NCBI GenBank assembly: GCA_003643935.1 | Contig: QMLJ01000083.1 | Span: 1-6,220, forward strand | DNA: 6,220 bases | Direction: 5' to 3' | From: Deltaproteobacteria bacterium | GTDB taxonomy: Bacteria > Desulfobacterota > Desulfomonilia > UBA1062 | Shown: positions 1 through 5,856 of the stretch, piece by piece | Numbering within the stretch: position 1 is the stretch's first letter | Layout of the letters: each line of letters opens with the position of its first letter | Made by a program: the position numbers and the translations under genes | The notes under the pieces: generated by a model | Databases searched by the model: none | Told to the model about the DNA's origin: nothing | Seen by the model: only the letters and a program-made list of their open reading frames with translations

Positions 1-130
1 ATGCATCATATGCAGAGTTAAGAGGTCTGACATGCCTAGCATTCAGTACCCCCATATCTTTATCCTTTTTCATCTCAGCCTGGACTTCCCTGCCTGAAAG
101 CATCTTCAAAGGCCCCCGTTCAACATCACC
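1..130 (-). pseudogene. Continuation of the acyl-CoA dehydrogenase-like frame beyond the TAG, cut by the window edge
   Basis: Directly after the TAG at 133-131 the same frame stays open for 43 codons to the window edge and still reads as dehydrogenase-family sequence. It begins GDVERGPLKMLSGREVQAEM and ends with GVLNARHVRPLNSAYDA. The latter fits the family's 'y.lnG.K.fitna..a' beta-strand after the flavin motif, with the expected spacing. No frameshift is needed. The options are a nonsense mutation (decaying gene), a sequence error, or decoding of UAG as an amino acid. A weak imperfect hairpin (92-113) lies about 17 nt downstream of the TAG. The rest of the gene lies outside the window, so whether the frame stays intact cannot be judged. 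Confidence 0.6.
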
Positions 131-589
131 CTAGCCAGGGAGTACCAGGGAGAATAACTTTAATTCATCTCCATTACACAAAGCAGAACCGATATCACGT
201 TTTAACGCGGGGCTGGTTTTCTTGTCCTCAATGAGTACGGCCGCTAGCGACAGGTTCATAGCAGATACAAAAGCAATACCTGGGTCAGCTCTCCCCACCT
301 CCTCATATGCCCTTGCCAGTGTGGATGCAGCCCCTGGTACAGATAGACCTACCCCCCCTATATCTTCGGGCCATATGAGCTTGTGAAGACCTATATCACT
401 CGCCAGTATCTTGAATACCTTCATCTGGTGAGCAAAATCTTCCCTGGCCTCAAGACGCTTTGCAATCACCTCTGAATCTGCCCACTTTGCGATACTTTTT
501 GCAATCTCATCTGACCCCGCATCCAACCACTCGTCTGGATAGGGGAACCTCCCAAGAATACCCCTAGTTTCAGACCTTGTTTTTTTCAT
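131..589 (-). CDS. Acyl-CoA dehydrogenase-like protein, N-terminal part, ending at an in-frame TAG
   Basis: This 152-residue frame matches the N-terminal helical domain of the acyl-CoA dehydrogenase family, FAD enzymes that oxidise acyl-CoA thioesters at C2-C3. Visible landmarks are LHKLIWPEDIGGVGLS (about residues 68-83, the family's 'P-E-x-GG-x-G' turn), the helix with AYEEVGRADPGIA (94-106), and GDELKLFSLVLPG (140-152). The last stands where the family has 'Ge..gaFalTEPgaGSD'. Family members are about 380-400 residues, so this is well under half a protein. The ATG is preceded by AGGAGG at 595-600 with 5-nt spacing, so the start is secure. It follows the CoA ligase gene by 134 bp with no terminator seen, so co-transcription is likely. 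The TEP flavin-contact motif is replaced by VLP, so the protein may be a divergent or non-catalytic paralogue. The fold family is fairly sure; activity and substrate are unknown. Confidence 0.8.
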   Translation of the reverse strand: MKKTRSETRGILGRFPYPDEWLDAGSDEIAKSIAKWADSEVIAKRLEAREDFAHQMKVFKILASDIGLHKLIWPEDIGGVGLSVPGAASTLARAYEEVGRADPGIAFVSAMNLSLAAVLIEDKKTSPALKRDIGSALCNGDELKLFSLVLPG

Positions 590-594
590 CTAGA

Positions 595-600
595 CCTCCT
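595..600 (-). promoter_or_regulatory. Ribosome binding site AGGAGG of the dehydrogenase-like gene
   Basis: AGGAGG on the minus strand is followed by 5 nt (TCTAG) and then ATG at 589. This strong site fixes the start and suggests the frame was, or still is, translated despite the amber codon. Confidence 0.8.
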
Positions 601-723
601 TTTTTAAATATTCTGTTAAGTCTTCTTATTTGGAATATCTTTATAATGTAGCTTGTATGTTCATCTCGATATCTCTGTATTTCCCCCTTAAGATATTAAA
701 TGTTCTGATTGCTCGGCATCCGG

Positions 724-2139
724 TTAATCCAGCGCTGGACGATTATCGACCACTCTAGTACTCTTCAAAGTCTTGGTTGGATCAAAGATTTCACTTTTTC
801 CCACAAAAACAATTTCTGGGGTCATCTCTACAGCCTTCCTAGCCTTTTCAATGAGCCGCCTTTCTATGTTTCTTTTGTCTAGCCCTCGTTCTATCGCCAC
901 TCTAATCTGCAACTTATCCATGGATAGAGGATCCTTGAGATCTTCCTTGGTAAAAACTATCTGGTACTCTTCAATTCCCTTTATTGAGCTGATTTCTGTC
1001 TTTAATATATCAGGGTTGATAAGGGTTCCCTTGATATTCACTAACTCCATAGTGCGGACTGGCTGCATAACAACCCTCGCGTCATTCCTTCCACAATTAG
1101 GGCATGTCTCATGAGTAAGGGTCGTTATATCTCCAACTACGTACCGGAGAAAACTGGTACCTCGGCGATCAAGATGTGTGATAGTGAGAAGACCTTTCTC
1201 ACCGTCTGGGAGTCTTTTGCCTGTCTGTTCATCAACAATCTCCAGAAAATAGAGATCAGGGGCACAGAGGTGCATCCCTCCTTCTTCGGTACACTCTAGA
1301 GTGGTTCCCTGCATCTCGGTAAAGCCCAGGCCAGAACAGATAAAAGGGCGGCTTGCCCCTATATTCCTCAATCTTCTTCTCATGTCATCACGCATACCCT
1401 TAGGACACGCCTCCCCTAAAACGAAACAGAGGCGAACACAGGAGAAGTCCTTTCCCAGTTCCTCTGCCCTCATGATGACACGCCGGACAAAAGAAACAAT
1501 CCCTGAAAGCACCGTGCACCTGTTCTTTTCAACCATTTCTACCGCATAGTCTAAAGAGCGATGAATGGGGAAAGGCTCATACCTGGCCCCTGTTACAGCA
1601 CTTACACACCTGGCACCACATGCAATGGAATAGTCTATAGTCTTCCAGAATCCTATGTGAGGTACAGGGGTTAATGGAAAGAGGTTTGCTACGATATCAT
1701 GAGAATTTATTCCAGCAACTTCGTCCATGCGGGTCAGTTGCATGAGATTGCCATAATAATCATGAGTGGTTGAAAAAAATGGAGTGGGAACACCTGAGGT
1801 AGTTCCTGTTGTATAATGGACACCCCACAAAATACGTTCATGAGGCTGGACTGGAGCATCAGGAGGGATATCCAGGCGAAAATCCATTGGATTCTTCATA
1901 TAATCCCTTTTATACAGGAGAGGAAATTCCTCCAGATCATCAACTGTCTTGATATCAGCGGCTGATATGCCCAGCTTCTTAAAAAGCTTTTTATAGTAGG
2001 GGCTGTATTTCTCCAATAACCCGACCTGCTCTCGTAACTTTCTGTTCTGTATAGAACGGATTTCATCCTGTGACTTATACAGGAGTTTTCCAAATTCGCT
2101 TATATTTCTTGGTTTTCCTGGATAATTCTCCATTGGCAT
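724..2139 (-). CDS. Phenylacetate-CoA ligase family (PaaK-like) AMP-forming acyl/aryl-CoA ligase
   Basis: 471 residues from the first ATG, or 469 from the better-placed ATG at 2133. It is a PaaK-type adenylate-forming ligase, which converts a carboxylic acid, ATP and CoA to acyl-CoA, AMP and PPi in the cytoplasm. Visible motifs are an ATP-binding loop YTTGTTSGVPTPFF (109-122), LGFTEMQGT (271-279, A5-like), a flexible-loop segment RYVVGDIT (332-339, Y-x-x-GD), a Cys pair CPNCGR (346-351) typical of PaaK relatives, and a C-terminal KSTRVVDNR (459-467) with K459 the likely catalytic lysine. Length is usual for the family (about 430-470). It ends in TAA. A sigma-54 promoter lies about 220 bp upstream and a dehydrogenase-like gene follows, suggesting a catabolic unit starting with CoA activation. 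The substrate is unknown: phenylacetate, another aromatic acid or a different acid are all possible, so paaK is not assigned. Confidence 0.88.
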   Translation of the reverse strand: MPMENYPGKPRNISEFGKLLYKSQDEIRSIQNRKLREQVGLLEKYSPYYKKLFKKLGISAADIKTVDDLEEFPLLYKRDYMKNPMDFRLDIPPDAPVQPHERILWGVHYTTGTTSGVPTPFFSTTHDYYGNLMQLTRMDEVAGINSHDIVANLFPLTPVPHIGFWKTIDYSIACGARCVSAVTGARYEPFPIHRSLDYAVEMVEKNRCTVLSGIVSFVRRVIMRAEELGKDFSCVRLCFVLGEACPKGMRDDMRRRLRNIGASRPFICSGLGFTEMQGTTLECTEEGGMHLCAPDLYFLEIVDEQTGKRLPDGEKGLLTITHLDRRGTSFLRYVVGDITTLTHETCPNCGRNDARVVMQPVRTMELVNIKGTLINPDILKTEISSIKGIEEYQIVFTKEDLKDPLSMDKLQIRVAIERGLDKRNIERRLIEKARKAVEMTPEIVFVGKSEIFDPTKTLKSTRVVDNRPALD

Positions 2140-2141
2140 CT

Positions 2142-2147
2142 CCTCCC
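2142..2147 (-). promoter_or_regulatory. Ribosome binding site GGGAGG deciding the ligase start
   Basis: GGGAGG ends only 2 nt before the first ATG (2139) but 8 nt before the second in-frame ATG (2133), which is codon 3. The 8-nt spacing is normal and the 2-nt spacing is too short. The true start is therefore probably 2133, giving a protein beginning MENYPGKP. Confidence 0.75.
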
Positions 2148-2330
2148 TTAATAATCCAAAGGCAGCTATGTAAAACTGATTCCCTATGCCTAATGGCTAT
2201 CAAAAATGGCATCGGCCACGTCTCCAAATCTCAGGGACTACAGACGCTTCTTGCCGGGTATTCCCTTTTCGTTGGTGTCGCGCAACCTGTAATATATTAC
2301 TCCATCACTAGAACCCAGCTTTAAGGGCAT
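2148..2330 (-). pseudogene. Short helix-turn-helix-like frame in the ligase leader, interrupted by TAG codons
   Basis: From ATG 2330 a 30-codon frame runs to TAG at 2240-2238. It contains LGSSDGVIYYRLRD and KGIPGKKRL. After the TAG the same frame reads SLRFGDVADAIFDSH and meets a second TAG (2192-2190). Two more TAGs and a TAA (2150-2148) follow. Across the first TAG the sequence resembles excisionase/AlpA/MerR-type HTH domains ('LGvS..tvYrLir.g.iPg.kvGrswRf...Dv.awl.s') without a gap; a K or R would be expected at the TAG. A weak AAGG lies 8 nt before the ATG, and the ATG is about 15 nt after the predicted sigma-54 start site. This could be a gene remnant, a translated leader peptide or chance. 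The resemblance is judged by eye. Confidence 0.28.
2289..2300. promoter_or_regulatory. Perfect 12-bp palindrome, possible operator
   Basis: GTAATATATTAC is its own reverse complement. It sits about 45-56 nt downstream of the predicted sigma-54 start, inside the leader, where a repressor could block elongation. AT-rich palindromes of this length can arise by chance, and no bound protein is identifiable. Confidence 0.3.
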
Positions 2331-2356
2331 ACGCTTAGCCTTAGGTAAAACAGACA

Positions 2357-2371
2357 GCAATATCTTTGCCA
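2357..2371 (-). promoter_or_regulatory. Sigma-54 (RpoN) -24/-12 promoter driving the ligase operon
   Basis: The minus strand reads TGGCAAAGATATTGC. Against the sigma-54 consensus TGGCAC-G-N4-TTGC it keeps TGGCA, exact spacing (GG-N10-GC) and TTGC. It points at the ligase and lies 155 bp past the end of a sigma-54 activator gene. Expected transcription start is about 2345, giving a leader of roughly 210 nt. Confidence 0.82.
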
Positions 2372-2466
2372 ATCATTGAATGATAGATAGATATAAATTC
2401 TTACGGATCTAGAAGACAGCGTAGCCGTGTATTGCATAGAAATAGACAATAATTATAAAGCCCAGG

Positions 2467-2478
2467 TGGGTAAACCCA
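2467..2478. promoter_or_regulatory. Inverted repeat TGGGT-AA-ACCCA, possible activator site
   Basis: The 5-bp arms are perfect with a 2-bp spacer; the left arm also overlaps CCCA-GG-TGGG (2461-2470). It is about 125 bp upstream of the predicted sigma-54 start, a usual distance for enhancer sites of Fis-HTH activators. It could instead act as a weak 3' stem after the activator gene, but no T-run follows. Confidence 0.3.
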
Positions 2479-2500
2479 ATCATTTGTTAGGCCATTTAAT

Positions 2501-2541
2501 GTCTTATTATGATACATATGTCTTATTATGATACATATGTC
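2501..2541. repeat. Perfect 19-bp tandem duplication with two ACATATGT palindromes
   Basis: Two identical 19-bp units (2501-2519 and 2520-2538) plus a 3-bp partial third (GTC). Each unit junction makes the palindrome ACATATGT (2514-2521 and 2533-2540), centred 19 bp apart, close to two helical turns. The duplicated stretch covers the activator's TAA TAA stop but leaves the protein end unchanged. It lies about 170-190 bp upstream of the predicted sigma-54 start, so paired enhancer sites are possible. Confidence 0.9.
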
Positions 2542-4505
2542 GACAAAGATATATTGTATCGCTCCATCTTTCTATAAAGAGTCGCCCTACTTATACCCAG
2601 ATTCCTGGATGCCTTCGAGATATTACCTTTGCAGAGTTCAAGAGTCCTTCTTATAGTCTCCATCTCAATCTGATGGAGTGCTGATATGTCTTGCTTGGGG
2701 CCCTCGGTATGGGTGGTCAAAACCAAGTCGCTCTCTAATGCGTCTTCTACAGGGAAATCTGTCATTTTCAAGAGAGGCCCCTGACTCAGATTAATAGCCC
2801 TCTCGATCCAGTTTTTCAGCTCCCTTACATTACCTGGCCAGTATCTGTTCTTCAAATATTCATAGGCTTCGTCAGTAATGCCTTTGATTTCCTTACCTAG
2901 CTTTTTACTAATCTCAGGGATAAACCTTTGTATAAGGCATTCGATATCCTCTCTTCGCTCCCGAAGGGGAGGTATGTATATCCTTAATACATTGAGGCGG
3001 TAGTAAAGATCCTGGCGGAAGTTGCCTTTTTTTATCTCCTTAACAAGATCTTTGTTCGTTGCGGCAATGATCCGGGCATTAAGGTAAAGATACTTCGCTC
3101 CCCCAAGGCGGAGGAATTTCTTTTCCTCCAGTACCCTCAGTAACTTGGCCTGTACATCTAGCGACATGCTCTCAACCTCATCCAGGAAAAGGGTACCACC
3201 TTCGGCCAGCTCCAATTTGCCTGGTTTTCCACCCCTGACGCCACCAGTGAAAGTACCTGCCTCGTAGCCGAAAAGTTCGCTCTCTATTAGATCGCGAGGG
3301 ATAGCAGCGCAGTTAATGGCAAAAAAGGGACCCTTTGTACAGGGACTGGCATTATGAATGGCCTGGGCAAGTATCTCCTTACCCACACCAGACTCCCCAA
3401 CGATAAGGACATTTGAGAGAGTCTCCGCCGCAGCCTTGCCCAGCTTTATAACATCCTCTATCTCCTTGCTTTTACCCAGGATATCCTGGAAGGTATACTG
3501 GCTCTGCATTCCCACTACTCTTTGCACTAACTTATGGACTGCCTTCACTTCCTGCAGATGTAAAACACTTCCCATCCGTTCCCCACGTGGATCGAAAATG
3601 GGTTTAAGGTCTACCAGACAGCGAGATTGCTGAAGGATTGTCTCATAAGCATGGAGTTCTGTGTTATTGGCGAGAGAGCTAAGGACAGTTTTGTTGCTTA
3701 TAACTTCATCAATCCTATTGTTAGATACAGTGGAAAGGTCTAATCCCAATATCCTCTCCGCCTCTGGATTTATGTGCGTAATGAGGTTGTCCTTGTTCAG
3801 GATAATAAGACCAGATGACATGGTCTCCATGGCAGCCTTTAAATATTCACTGGTCTGTAAAAATCTTTCAGACTCTTCCTTAAGCTTCAGCTGGTTTTCT
3901 ATGACCTGGGCAGCAGCCACTATCATCCCAAGGGTATGAGGGTGTTTTAGGCCCACCTCGTACCTTGCAGTGATGTCCAGACATCCTATCACATTACCGG
4001 AGTCGTCATGAATTGGTGCTGCAGCACAGGTAGCTACATGGATCATTTCCAGATAATGTTCTTCTGCCATCATCTGGTAGGGCCGATCCATAATAATCGC
4101 CATACCAACAGCAGTAGTCCCCGCATATCTCTCGTTGAAACTGCTCCCCACTACTGCATTCTTGGACTGGGCGTACTTCAAGATAGGGCCCTCGCCAAGG
4201 ACCTCCAGGATAAAGCCGTCCCTATCTGTCAAGAAAGTCACCATCTCAAGGCTCCTGATCAGATTGTACAGGCTTCTCAAAAAAGGCCGAGCAGTAATTA
4301 TCAGATTGTTGTTTTCTGCAAAAGCCTTCTCTTTAGCATCTTCGCTAATGTCAGTGATGATACAATCTGTGAAAGGGTCCAATCCATAAGATCGACATCT
4401 TCTCCATGACGCTAGTATATCATCTCTGATGATACCGCCTTTTACTTTACCTGTATTCACAAATTCTTCCCAGGCCAGCCTGAGCTTTCTTCTGTCAGGA
4501 AGCAT
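2526..4505 (-). CDS. Sigma-54-dependent transcriptional activator (AcoR-like: GAF-PAS-AAA+-Fis HTH)
   Basis: 659 residues. The N-terminal lead-in DDILASWRRCRSYGLDP (28-44) and the GAF-like sensor (about 75-205, with YAGTTAVG 127-134 and ATCAAAPI 158-165) are typical of AcoR-type regulators. A PAS domain follows (about 220-325, GLIILNKDNLITHINPEAE). The AAA+ domain (about 340-575) has Walker A GESGVGK (370-376), a sigma-54-contact loop GTFTGG (417-422; usual GAFTGA), Walker B LFLDEV (439-444), AATN (481-484), FRQDLYYRLNVLR (496-508) and WPGNVRELKNW (556-566). The Fis-type HTH is at 626-650 (GNISKASRNLGISRATLYRK). No receiver domain is present, so it should sense a small ligand directly rather than a kinase. 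A TGA two codons upstream confines the start, and the SD is weak (AAGG, 10 nt away), suggesting low expression. It ends TAA TAA. The likely target is the sigma-54 promoter just downstream. The effector is unknown. Confidence 0.93.
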   Translation of the reverse strand: MLPDRRKLRLAWEEFVNTGKVKGGIIRDDILASWRRCRSYGLDPFTDCIITDISEDAKEKAFAENNNLIITARPFLRSLYNLIRSLEMVTFLTDRDGFILEVLGEGPILKYAQSKNAVVGSSFNERYAGTTAVGMAIIMDRPYQMMAEEHYLEMIHVATCAAAPIHDDSGNVIGCLDITARYEVGLKHPHTLGMIVAAAQVIENQLKLKEESERFLQTSEYLKAAMETMSSGLIILNKDNLITHINPEAERILGLDLSTVSNNRIDEVISNKTVLSSLANNTELHAYETILQQSRCLVDLKPIFDPRGERMGSVLHLQEVKAVHKLVQRVVGMQSQYTFQDILGKSKEIEDVIKLGKAAAETLSNVLIVGESGVGKEILAQAIHNASPCTKGPFFAINCAAIPRDLIESELFGYEAGTFTGGVRGGKPGKLELAEGGTLFLDEVESMSLDVQAKLLRVLEEKKFLRLGGAKYLYLNARIIAATNKDLVKEIKKGNFRQDLYYRLNVLRIYIPPLRERREDIECLIQRFIPEISKKLGKEIKGITDEAYEYLKNRYWPGNVRELKNWIERAINLSQGPLLKMTDFPVEDALESDLVLTTHTEGPKQDISALHQIEMETIRRTLELCKGNISKASRNLGISRATLYRKMERYNISLSTYVS

Positions 4506-4528
4506 GTCTCAATTGCCTTCACATCCTA

Positions 4529-4540
4529 GCATAGTTATGC
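4529..4540. promoter_or_regulatory. Inverted repeat GCATA-GT-TATGC before the activator gene
   Basis: Perfect 5-bp arms centred about 30 bp upstream of the activator's ATG and downstream of its candidate promoter. It could be an autoregulatory operator; short AT-rich inverted repeats are common by chance. Confidence 0.2.
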
Positions 4541-4583
4541 AATAAAGCATTCTAAACTTTCTAAAGCCTTAATACCTTAATCT

Positions 4584-4611
4584 TGTATAGAATATTTCTT
4601 TTCTTTGTAAA
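4584..4611 (-). promoter_or_regulatory. Candidate housekeeping promoter of the activator gene
   Basis: On the minus strand TTTACA (4611-4606, 5/6 to TTGACA), a 16-bp spacer, then TATACA (4589-4584, 4/6 to TATAAT), about 80 bp before the ATG. The surrounding DNA is AT-rich, so the match is only suggestive. Confidence 0.35.
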
Positions 4612-4702
4612 TTTCTTTAGCTATACTGTTATTTCAATTAGACTCAAATTAAATATTTTCTTCAGTTTAATTGACTTACGAATAGCACAAAAAAAATAAT
4701 AT

Positions 4703-5731
4703 TTATTGTTCCATCACCTCCTTCCCAGAAGCCATCGAAGATATTGGTTTTGCTATTTGTAGTATATCCAATGGTAGCTTTATCCCTAGCCTTTTTGCAG
4801 CATCCATATCGACATGAATACTAAGCTCTTTTTGCCTCATAACAGGGATATCCCCTGGTTTCACACCATTCTTTAAGATCAAAGCTGCTTGGGATCCAGA
4901 AAGTTTACCTACTTCATAAAACTCTGAACCAATATAGAGTATAGCACCTGCGAATGGATAAGAAGCATACACTATGATAGGTATCTTATACCGAAAAGCA
5001 TATTCCTTGAGTATCTTTGCATTCCTGCAGTTTTTCAGGGCATAATATACATCTGGTGGTATTCCAAATGCATCTATCTTTTTGGCTATCATTTCTTTGA
5101 CAGCTGGTTCAATGTTTGACGACCTGCTCATTCTTTTTGTTATTACCTTTATCCCAAACTCTGACGCCTTTTCTTGAGCTTCTTCTGCAAAAGCAATGGC
5201 ATTATCATCGTCACTGTGTATCATGGCCATTGTCTTTGTATTGGGGAGAGCTGCCTTAGTTATCTCAAACAGGCCTTTGGAATTAACATATAAAGTAGCT
5301 CCGGTAAATCCAGGGCCTGCACGCTCGATTGATTGACATCCAACTGCTTGGGGCATGGCCACACAAGTAAAGACAACAGGTATACCTGCAGTGATGAATT
5401 TGTCCTTGGAATATTTTGTTGCAGGTGTACTAATAGTCAATACCAAGTCGGGCTTCTGCCTGACCATTAAAGACGCTGTTTTCTTTATTTTTAAGTATAT
5501 CATAACCTTGTCCCACAGAGAACTATCTACACTGGCGGCTATGATATGCCTATTTATAATCAGGTCCTTGCCCACTTCAATGCCATTCTCACGTAGGCCT
5601 TCCAAAAATCCGGTATAGGCATCCTGGAGTAGGTCGGTTACCTGTAACACCTCTATGTGGTATACTTTTGCAAGGCACGGCTGGGCCATTGTGAATAAGA
5701 TACAAAGTATCAGTGCCAAACGTTTTATCAC
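4703..5731 (-). CDS. ABC transporter substrate-binding protein (PF04392/TrpX-like family)
   Basis: 342 residues with a Sec signal peptide: MIKR, a hydrophobic core LALILCILFTMA, and likely cleavage after PCLA (residue 21). It is therefore a periplasmic ligand-binding protein. IEVLQVTDLLQDAYTGFLEG (26-45), PDLVLTISTPATKY, GIPVVFTCVAMPQAVG and the later GPGFTGATLYVN follow the two-lobe pattern of the ABC_sub_bind family ('kpDli.aigtpa...ipivfa.v.dP...g...tG'). Length is typical. The start is GTG at 5731, supported by GGAGG with 5-nt spacing. Relatives usually precede a permease and an ATPase gene; here neither follows, and the next gene is the sigma-54 activator after 197 bp. It may serve a transporter encoded elsewhere or deliver a signal. 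The ligand is unknown: TrpX-like proteins bind tryptophan or tyrosine, but that cannot be carried over. It ends in TAA. Confidence 0.85.
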   Translation of the reverse strand: MIKRLALILCILFTMAQPCLAKVYHIEVLQVTDLLQDAYTGFLEGLRENGIEVGKDLIINRHIIAASVDSSLWDKVMIYLKIKKTASLMVRQKPDLVLTISTPATKYSKDKFITAGIPVVFTCVAMPQAVGCQSIERAGPGFTGATLYVNSKGLFEITKAALPNTKTMAMIHSDDDNAIAFAEEAQEKASEFGIKVITKRMSRSSNIEPAVKEMIAKKIDAFGIPPDVYYALKNCRNAKILKEYAFRYKIPIIVYASYPFAGAILYIGSEFYEVGKLSGSQAALILKNGVKPGDIPVMRQKELSIHVDMDAAKRLGIKLPLDILQIAKPISSMASGKEVMEQ

Positions 5732-5735
5732 TGTA

Positions 5736-5741
5736 ACCTCC
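5736..5741 (-). promoter_or_regulatory. Ribosome binding site supporting a GTG start for the substrate-binding protein
   Basis: An AGGAGG-type site with 5 nt (TTACA) before GTG at 5731. The signal peptide begins directly after this codon, so GTG rather than a later ATG is the start. Confidence 0.75.
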
Positions 5742-5803
5742 TTTTATTTATTGTTTTGCATTTAATCAGTCAATTCCAATACAATACATATCTTAGATAA
5801 TAT

Positions 5804-5832
5804 ATCATAGCATGAAATGGTTTAATGCACAA
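5804..5832 (-). promoter_or_regulatory. Candidate promoter of the substrate-binding protein gene
   Basis: On the minus strand TTGTGC (5832-5827), a 17-bp spacer, then TATGAT (5809-5804, 5/6 to TATAAT), about 75 bp before the GTG and just after the terminator that closes the preceding transcript. The -35 match is weak (3/6). No sigma-54 pattern was found here. Confidence 0.4.
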
Positions 5833-5856
5833 AGAAGCATAACTAACTAAAATAAT

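Larger units (their letters stand above)
2140..2525. other. 386-bp regulatory region between activator and ligase
   Basis: No full gene fits here. On the minus strand it holds, in order, the tandem repeat at the activator's stop, an inverted repeat TGGGT-AA-ACCCA (2467-2478), a sigma-54 promoter (2371-2357), the HTH-like frame, a 12-bp palindrome (2289-2300), and two possible leader-RNA stems (2219-2223 with 2242-2246; 2186-2190 with 2208-2212). The predicted leader of about 210 nt is long. No known riboswitch was recognised. Confidence 0.6.

Noticed and set aside
92..113. Hairpin downstream of the amber codon as a dedicated recoding element
   Set aside because: The stem is short and imperfect (GCCT/AGGC plus a few inner pairs), and bacterial pyrrolysine decoding does not need a defined element, so it adds little evidence.
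590..723. Separate promoter for the dehydrogenase-like gene
   Set aside because: No GG-N10-GC pattern and no convincing -35/-10 pair on the minus strand; the TATAAT near 640 is on the plus strand with no gene to serve.
773..1549. Plus-strand open frames at 773-1114, 1111-1299 and 1301-1549
   Set aside because: They lie antisense inside the well-supported CoA ligase, lack convincing ribosome sites and show no family-like motifs.
1896..2093. Minus-strand 65-aa frame overlapping the ligase N-terminus
   Set aside because: It is an alternative frame of the ligase with no ribosome site and no recognisable sequence.
2070..2324. Plus-strand 84-aa frame reaching from the ligase start into the intergenic region
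   Set aside because: It overlaps the ligase N-terminus and its regulatory leader, has no good ribosome site and does not look like a known protein.
2461..2500. Intrinsic terminator after the activator gene
   Set aside because: The GGGT/ACCC inverted repeat has too small a loop and no T-run follows on the minus strand, so some readthrough into the ligase operon is possible.
3358..4409. Several plus-strand open frames opposite the sigma-54 activator
   Set aside because: They are antisense shadows; the minus strand carries every AAA+, GAF, PAS and HTH motif in one unbroken frame.
4620..4702. Intrinsic terminator after the substrate-binding protein gene
   Set aside because: A T-run follows the stop but has no stem directly before it; the AATTAAA/TTTAATT inverted repeat is AT-only and has no T-run after it.
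5355..5618. Plus-strand 87-aa frame opposite the substrate-binding protein
   Set aside because: It is antisense to a gene with a signal peptide and conserved family pattern; no independent support.
5669..5731. Lipoprotein signal in the substrate-binding protein
   Set aside because: The cysteine near residue 19 is preceded by AQP, not by a lipobox (L-A/S-G/A-C); signal peptidase I cleavage after CLA fits better.
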